Part shown: positions 1 to 3,056 of the stretch, one piece after another
How the letters are laid out: each line of letters starts with the position of its first letter
How positions within the stretch are numbered: the stretch's first letter is position 1
DNA from: OMOG01 sp041485845
GTDB taxonomy: Bacteria > Acidobacteriota > Terriglobia > Bryobacterales > Bryobacteraceae
Direction: 5' to 3'
DNA length: 5,680 nucleotides
NCBI GenBank assembly: GCA_041485845.1
Contig: JBGPKH010000592.1
Coordinates: 1-5,680, forward strand
Notes under the pieces: generated by a model
What the model saw: the letters and a program-made list of their open reading frames with translations, nothing else
What the model was told of the DNA's origin: nothing
Databases searched by the model: none
Made by a program: the position numbers and the translations under genes

Positions 1-2
1 AA

Positions 3-107
3 ACCAGGCCTGAGGACGTTTTGTCCGAGATTGCGCGGCTTCAAGGTGCTGCGCTTCGCAACGGAAGTCCGCTCCGTGATGCGCCGTCCGGCGCCAGGAG
101 CGGTTGA
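3..107 (+). CDS. Possible C-terminal end of an upstream gene (partial)
   Basis: This frame is open from the left edge and stops at TGA 105-107, giving 34 residues. The first part (RPEDVLSEIARLQGAALR) has the look of an amphipathic helix from a real protein; the tail is Gly/Arg/Ser-rich. I do not recognise a family. A competing plus-strand frame stays open to 240, but its later part runs through the heptamer repeats and reads like non-coding sequence. A minus-strand frame across the same bases is also open and looks slightly protein-like. The call is therefore tentative and depends on what lies to the left of the window. Confidence 0.25.
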   Translation, partial: TRPEDVLSEIARLQGAALRNGSPLRDAPSGARSG

Positions 108-157
108 GGCGTTCGACCAACCAGGCAAGGGCTTCGGCAGTGGCCCCCGCGGGGCCG

Positions 158-186
158 CAGGAGTCAGGAGTCGAGGAAGTCAGGAG
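158..186. repeat. Short tandem heptamer repeat (GGAGTCA-type)
   Basis: GGAGTCA, GGAGTCG, GGAAGTCA and GGAG follow one another with little between them. A related copy in the opposite orientation is at 371-385, and a single GGAGTCA is at 330-336. From memory, such AGTCAGG/AGTCAGA-like units recur between genes in some Acidobacteria, but I cannot confirm that here. Their role is unknown. Confidence 0.5.
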
Positions 187-289
187 CCCAGAACGCCCCC
201 GCACAGCCGGACCCGCAAGCAGTCCCACTCTGGCTCCTGATCTGTGACTTCAAGTCAAGCCGTTTATTTTCAACATCGGCTACCGCTCC

Positions 290-321
290 AAAAACCCGAG
301 CCCGGACAGTCCGTTCCTCGG
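290..321 (-). terminator. Probable intrinsic terminator of the small minus-strand gene
   Basis: Read on the minus strand, CCGAG (321-317) pairs with CTCGG (300-296). Inside this is a second stem, CGGA/TCCG (313-310 with 306-303), with a three-base loop. The two stems are separated by a small 3/2 internal loop. One G follows and then TTTTT (294-290), giving the hairpin-plus-T-run layout of a rho-independent terminator. It starts about 24 bases past the stop codon of the ORF at 345-497, where a terminator for that gene would be expected. The T-run is short and the stem is interrupted, so strength is uncertain. The plus-strand reading has no T-run. Confidence 0.45.
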
Positions 322-344
322 CGTTGGTCGGAGTCACAGGTTAT

Positions 345-497
345 TCAATCCGGCCCCGCCGGTGGCAGCGCTGACTTCTGACTCCGCAACATCGACAGGA
401 TTTTGTCGATGTTGGCGCTGTAAGCGCGTAAACCGTGAAGCTTCTTGGGGATGAGTTGCCCCACATTGCAGCCGGAGGACTTGTCGGCGGGGGCCAT
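345..497 (-). CDS. Small hypothetical protein, 50 aa, divergent from the ABC exporter
   Basis: The ORF runs from ATG (complement of 495-497) to TGA (complement of 345-347). The protein begins MAPADKSSGCNVGQ. It has a basic, helix-prone centre (residues about 15-41, including PKKLHGLRAYSANIDKILSM) and ends in a Pro/Gly-rich tail. I do not recognise a family and see no signal peptide or membrane segment. Evidence that it is real: 39 of 50 codons end in G or C, as expected for a GC-rich genome; the ATG is the only ATG/GTG/TTG in frame downstream of the preceding stop (TGA, complement of 549-551); a TATACT -10 lies 6 bases upstream; and a hairpin with a T-run follows the stop. It has no Shine-Dalgarno sequence, which fits a leaderless mRNA. 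A caution is that its 3' end overlaps an inverted copy of the heptamer repeat (371-385), which elsewhere is non-coding. It could be a small regulator or toxin/antitoxin-like partner, but nothing shows this. Confidence 0.45.
   Translation of the reverse strand: MAPADKSSGCNVGQLIPKKLHGLRAYSANIDKILSMLRSQKSALPPAGPD
366..420. repeat. Two-part inverted repeat (11-bp perfect stem plus outer 6-bp arm)
   Basis: CAACATCGACA at 387-397 is the exact reverse complement of TGTCGATGTTG at 404-414, with a 6-base loop. CAGCGC at 366-371 pairs with GCGCTG at 415-420, so the outer arm abuts the inner stem on one side and leaves a 15-base bulge (the heptamer-repeat copy) on the other. There is no T-run on either side, so it is not an intrinsic terminator. 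It lies inside the small minus-strand ORF, where it encodes NIDKILSML, and about 105-140 bp upstream of the exporter start. It could be an mRNA structure or an operator. Confidence 0.5.
371..385. repeat. Inverted copy of the heptamer repeat
   Basis: The reverse complement of this stretch is GGAGTCAGAAGTCAG, two heptamer units matching the direct repeat at 158-186 but on the other strand. It forms the asymmetric bulge of the inverted repeat at 366-420 and overlaps the 3' part of the small minus-strand ORF. Confidence 0.45.
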
Positions 498-503
498 CGA
501 ACT

Positions 504-511
504 AGTATACT
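504..511. promoter_or_regulatory. Symmetric -10 element, likely divergent promoter
   Basis: AGTATACT is a perfect palindrome. On the plus strand it gives TATACT (506-511) and on the minus strand TATACT (509-504), each one base from the TATAAT consensus. The stretch is conspicuously AT-rich in GC-rich surroundings. Initiation about 7 bases downstream would fall near 518 on the plus strand (exporter ATG at 524) and near 497 on the minus strand (the A of the small ORF's ATG). Both transcripts would be leaderless or nearly so, matching the lack of a Shine-Dalgarno sequence at either start. No strong -35 is visible; TTGTCG at 481-486 is the best plus-strand candidate but its spacer is long at 19 bp. 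Confidence 0.5.
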
Positions 512-523
512 GATGCGTGCCGC

Positions 524-2350
524 ATGTCTGACCCTGGACAAAACGCGCTCACCGTCAAGCGTCTGCTTCGCCCGCACTACAAATCCCTGGCGCTCGGAAT
601 CCTGGTGGTGGCCGGCGGCAGTGTCGCGGACTTGCTGCAGCCCTGGCCGCTGAAGATCATCATCGATACCGTTCTGAAGGCGCGCGCTGCCAAGGGGTGG
701 CTGAACGATGTCGTCATGGGGCTTGCCGGGGACGATCCGCTGGCGATTCTCCGGCTGGCGGCGATGTCGGTGCTGGCCATCGCAGCGTTGGGCGCCTCCT
801 GCTCTTATGCCGAGAAATCTCTGACCACCACGGTCGGGCAGAAGGTGTTGCACGAGCTGCGGCGGACGCTCTATGCGCACATTCAGCGGCTTTCGCTGGC
901 GTATCACGACCGCAAGCACACTGGCGACCTGATCAGCCGCGTGACCAGCGACATCGATTCGGTGCAGACTTTTCTGGCGTCCGGCCTGTTGAGCACGCTG
1001 GTCAGCCTGCTGACCCTGTTCGGCATGATCGGCGTGATGTTCTACATCAACTGGCAGTTCACGTTGATCGCGCTGTCCATCGTGCCGTTGCTGTTCGCGG
1101 TGGTGTTCACCTACACGCGCAAGATCAAGAAAGCTTCGCGGGCGGTGCGCAAGAAAGAAGGCGAGATGGTTTCCATCATCCACGAGGTCTTCTCGGCGGT
1201 GCGCGTCGTCAGGGCCTTCGCGCGGGAGGACTACGAACAGCGCCGCTTCGAGGTGGAGAGCATGGAGAGCGTAGGGATCGCGATGCGCGCGCGGGGCTTG
1301 AAGGCCAGACTCTCGCCGATGGTGGAGATGATCGTGGCCGGGGGCACCTGCCTGGTTCTGTGGTTCGGCGCGCGCATGGTTCTGGACGGCCGCCTGTCGA
1401 CCGGCTCGCTGATCGTTTTCGTGCTCTATCTGGGGAAAATGTACAAGCCGATGCAGGAGCTTTCGAAGATGACCGATACCTATACCAAGGCATCGGTAGC
1501 GTGGGAACGCATCCGGGAAGTCATGCAGACGGAGCGGGACGTGAAAGATCTGCCGGACGCCGCGCCCGCTCCGGATTTCCGGGGCAGCATCGAATTTGAC
1601 CATGTCGCCTTCAGCTACGATCCCAAGTCGCCGGTGCTCGACGACGTGAGTTTCCGCATCGCACCGGGAGAGATGGCGGCGCTGGTAGGCCCGACCGGCT
1701 CCGGAAAATCGACGATTACCAGCCTGGTGGCGCGCTTCTACGATCCCACCAGGGGAGTCGTGAAGATCGACGGATTCGATATCAAGCAGTTCAGGCAAGC
1801 GACGCTGCGGCAGCAGATCAGCTTCGTGCTGCAGGAGACGCTGCTGTTCCACGGGACCATATGGAGCAATATCGCGTACGGCAAATCGGGCGCGACCAGG
1901 GACGAGATCGTGCGCGCCGCGGAACTGGCCAATGCCAGCGAGTTCATCGACAAGATGCCGGACGGCTACGACACCATCGTGGGCGAGCGCGGGGTGACGC
2001 TCTCCGGCGGGCAGCGGCAGCGCATCGCGATCGCGCGGGCGCTGATCCGCAACCTTCCGATCCTGATTCTGGACGAGCCGACATCGGGGCTGGATGCGGA
2101 GTCGGAGAAGCTGGTCTTCGATGCGCTGGACCGATTGATGGAAGGGAAGACGTCGATTGTGATCGCCCACCGGCTGGCCACGATTCAGCGGGCGGACAAG
2201 ATTTTCGTAATACAGGGCGGCGCGATCGTGGAGACCGGCAAGCACGACGAGCTGCTGGCGAAAGGGGGCCTGTACGCCAAGCTTCATGAGATCCAGTTTC
2301 GGGTGCAGTCGCGGACCACGGCAGTAGAGGCCACGCGCGCGGGCTCGTAG
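524..2350 (+). CDS. ABC transporter half-exporter, fused permease and ATPase (MsbA/LmrA-like)
   Basis: This 608-aa protein has a membrane domain followed by an ATPase domain, the order and usual length of type IV ABC exporters (ABC_membrane plus ABC_tran). Six likely helices lie near residues 20-37, 75-95, 151-175, 177-198, 265-285 and 293-308. The ATPase motifs are all intact: A-loop Tyr365, Walker A GPTGSGKST 389-397, Q-loop Gln437, signature LSGGQ 493-497, Walker B ILILDE 513-518, D-loop SGLD 521-524 and switch His549. It should work as a dimer in the inner membrane, pumping a hydrophobic or amphipathic compound, lipid or peptide outward; the substrate cannot be inferred. It could be a homodimer or pair with a half-transporter encoded elsewhere, since no partner lies in the window. 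The ATG is the only possible start: a TAG at 503-505 is in frame and no ATG, GTG or TTG lies between. It has no ribosome-binding site but sits 12 bases past a -10, so near-leaderless translation is likely. No terminator is seen after the stop. Confidence 0.95.
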   Translation: MSDPGQNALTVKRLLRPHYKSLALGILVVAGGSVADLLQPWPLKIIIDTVLKARAAKGWLNDVVMGLAGDDPLAILRLAAMSVLAIAALGASCSYAEKSLTTTVGQKVLHELRRTLYAHIQRLSLAYHDRKHTGDLISRVTSDIDSVQTFLASGLLSTLVSLLTLFGMIGVMFYINWQFTLIALSIVPLLFAVVFTYTRKIKKASRAVRKKEGEMVSIIHEVFSAVRVVRAFAREDYEQRRFEVESMESVGIAMRARGLKARLSPMVEMIVAGGTCLVLWFGARMVLDGRLSTGSLIVFVLYLGKMYKPMQELSKMTDTYTKASVAWERIREVMQTERDVKDLPDAAPAPDFRGSIEFDHVAFSYDPKSPVLDDVSFRIAPGEMAALVGPTGSGKSTITSLVARFYDPTRGVVKIDGFDIKQFRQATLRQQISFVLQETLLFHGTIWSNIAYGKSGATRDEIVRAAELANASEFIDKMPDGYDTIVGERGVTLSGGQRQRIAIARALIRNLPILILDEPTSGLDAESEKLVFDALDRLMEGKTSIVIAHRLATIQRADKIFVIQGGAIVETGKHDELLAKGGLYAKLHEIQFRVQSRTTAVEATRAGS

Positions 2351-2375
2351 CTCCGTGGCGCACGCAGTGCGGTGA

Positions 2376-2675
2376 CGTGGCTGGTCGGCGCGACTCTTTA
2401 CGAATCTGAATGTGCCGGCGGCCGAGACCGGCAGTTTTCAGTGGTCGCCGAGCGGCAACATGCTCTACTTCATCTCCAATCGCGACGGCCATTACCGTGT
2501 TTGGGCGCAAAAGATGGATCCCTTGACCGGGCACGTCTCGGGCGAGCCGTTCGCGATCCACCACGTGCACAGCACCGGCGCTGAAGGCCAGCCCGATCGA
2601 ATTGCCGTGGCCAAAGACAAACTCATCCTCCATTTGCACCAATCGTCGGGTAACATTTACCCGACCCGGTTGCAA
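2376..2675 (+). pseudogene. 3' relic of a WD40/TolB-like (PD40) propeller gene
   Basis: About 100 codons in one frame read like the last blades of an Acidobacteria PD40 propeller protein. After an in-frame TGA at 2373-2375 come LFTNLN, the blade motif FQWSPSGNMLYFISNRDG (about 2439-2492), then WAQKMDPLTG, GEPFAIHHVHS, VAKDKLILHL and finally GNIYPTRLQ. From family knowledge, related proteins end in a GNIW/ADIW-type motif and a few more residues, so this appears to be a true C-terminal end whose last strand has drifted (Tyr-Pro in place of Trp-Met). There is no start codon with a ribosome-binding site, no kinase domain and no earlier blades: at least several hundred codons are missing. The frame runs on past the homology to a stop near 2954 through unrelated sequence. 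It begins only about 25 bp after the exporter stop. A GTG at 2412 could be called a start, giving a 180-aa ORF, but that is unlikely to be a functional gene. Confidence 0.7.
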
Positions 2676-2686
2676 GACCGATCGGC

Positions 2687-2700
2687 TACCGAATTCGGTA
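2687..2700. repeat. 14-bp perfect palindrome at the junction of two gene relics
   Basis: TACCGAATTCGGTA equals its own reverse complement. It lies between the end of the PD40 relic (about 2675) and the start of the permease relic (2701). A near copy of its right part, GATTCGGTA, is at 2831-2839, just past the recognisable permease fragment, so that fragment is bracketed by an imperfect 9-10 bp direct repeat. It may mark a recombination or insertion scar. Confidence 0.5.
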
Positions 2701-2826
2701 CAGCCTCTGCTGCTGGCGCGAGCGGTTGCGCGACACCGGGAGTTTGCGATTCGCGCCGCTTTGGGCGCTGGGACGGGCAGGCATCTGCCGCTGGCCAAGA
2801 GCCTGGTGGAGATGAGCGGCCTGGCG
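2701..2826 (+). pseudogene. Fragment of a MacB/FtsX-like permease gene (ADOP type)
   Basis: In a different frame from the PD40 relic, about 40 codons read LLLARAVARHREFAIRAALG (from 2707) and then AGTGRHLPLAKSLVEMSG. This matches the conserved cytoplasmic segment of FtsX/MacB-type permeases, typically LLLAR-x-A-x-R-x-(R/K)-E-(I/F)-AIR-x-ALGA followed by a basic stretch and a (T/K)-(E/S)-SL helix. Such permeases are numerous in Acidobacteria, often as duplicated orphan permeases lacking their own ATPase. The preceding membrane helix is missing and nothing recognisable follows; an intact gene would be several hundred residues or more. It is therefore a gene fragment. The frame stays open to 2964, but the later part (RRFGIGKVRCRARPS) shows no family resemblance. 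It is too short to name a specific subfamily. Confidence 0.6.
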
Positions 2827-2934
2827 CGTCGATTCGGTATTGGCAAAGTACGGTGCCGAGCACGGCCAAGTCTCTCCGTGTTCCGCGCACTAGCGCGCGC
2901 AGAGAGAAGTATACGCCGAACGGACGGCGCCGCC

Positions 2935-2974
2935 AAGGAGATATTCAGATATGAAAAACTATAGTAAGATTTGA
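2935..2974 (+). other. Strong ribosome-binding site with a 7-codon mini-ORF
   Basis: AAGGAG (2935-2940) is followed after 10 bases by ATG at 2951 and the reading MKNYSKI, then TGA at 2972-2974. The stretch is AT-rich, unlike its surroundings. It may be a leftover 5' end of a lost gene, joined here by the rearrangements that left the two relics, or a short upstream ORF. The likely kinase promoter overlaps and follows it, so the mini-ORF is probably not on the kinase mRNA. The seven codons look too short for a functional product. Confidence 0.3.
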
Positions 2975-3000
2975 AAATACAACGGCTGGTTGAAGCTAAT
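2971..3000 (+). promoter_or_regulatory. Candidate promoter of the kinase gene
   Basis: TTGAAA (2971-2976, five of six consensus bases) is followed after 18 bp by GCTAAT (2995-3000, four of six). It lies in the most AT-rich stretch between the relics and the kinase, and would give a 5' leader of about 50 bases. A second possible -10, TATAGT at 2960-2965, has no matching -35. Promoter motifs in this kind of organism are not well fixed, so this is a suggestion. Confidence 0.3.
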
Positions 3001-3043
3001 GTGGCAGACGGCCCGTCCTGGGGCAGGCGGATTGCGGAACATC

Positions 3044-3049
3044 AGGAAG
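3044..3049 (+). promoter_or_regulatory. Ribosome-binding site fixing the kinase GTG start
   Basis: AGGAAG ends 7 bases before the GTG at 3057-3059, a normal spacing. It supports this GTG over any other start: the frame is open only back to the TAA at 2997-2999 with no ATG, GTG or TTG before 3057, and the next ATG in frame is Met20 inside the glycine-rich loop, which would destroy the kinase fold. Confidence 0.6.
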
Positions 3050-3056
3050 TGGAATA

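Noticed and set aside
140..158. GC-rich hairpin GGCCCC-CGC-GGGGCC as a terminator
   Set aside because: The stem is strong but no T-run follows on either strand, so an intrinsic terminator is not supported.
31..240. A 69-codon plus-strand ORF starting at TTG
   Set aside because: No ribosome-binding site; its second half is translated heptamer repeat and low-complexity sequence, and the start is arbitrary because the frame is open to the window edge.
446..463. TGGGG/CCCCA hairpin upstream of the exporter as a regulatory element
   Set aside because: A 5-bp stem with an 8-base loop is within chance for this composition, and it lies inside the small minus-strand ORF.
435..653. A 72-codon plus-strand ORF overlapping the exporter start
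   Set aside because: It runs into the exporter gene out of frame and loses protein character there; the exporter start at 524 is well fixed.
341..2287. A 648-codon ORF on the minus strand across the exporter
   Set aside because: It lies opposite the exporter, whose motifs are all intact in the plus frame. The product is rich in His, Arg, Gln and Asp with no domain, typical of an antisense frame in GC-rich DNA.
2359..2371. CGCAC-GCA-GTGCG hairpin just after the exporter stop as its terminator
   Set aside because: The stem is only 5 bp and no T-run follows.
2412..2954. The 180-codon ORF from GTG 2412 as a functional gene
   Set aside because: Only its first part has family resemblance, to the tail of a much longer protein; there is no ribosome-binding site, and the second half crosses permease-derived sequence in the wrong frame.
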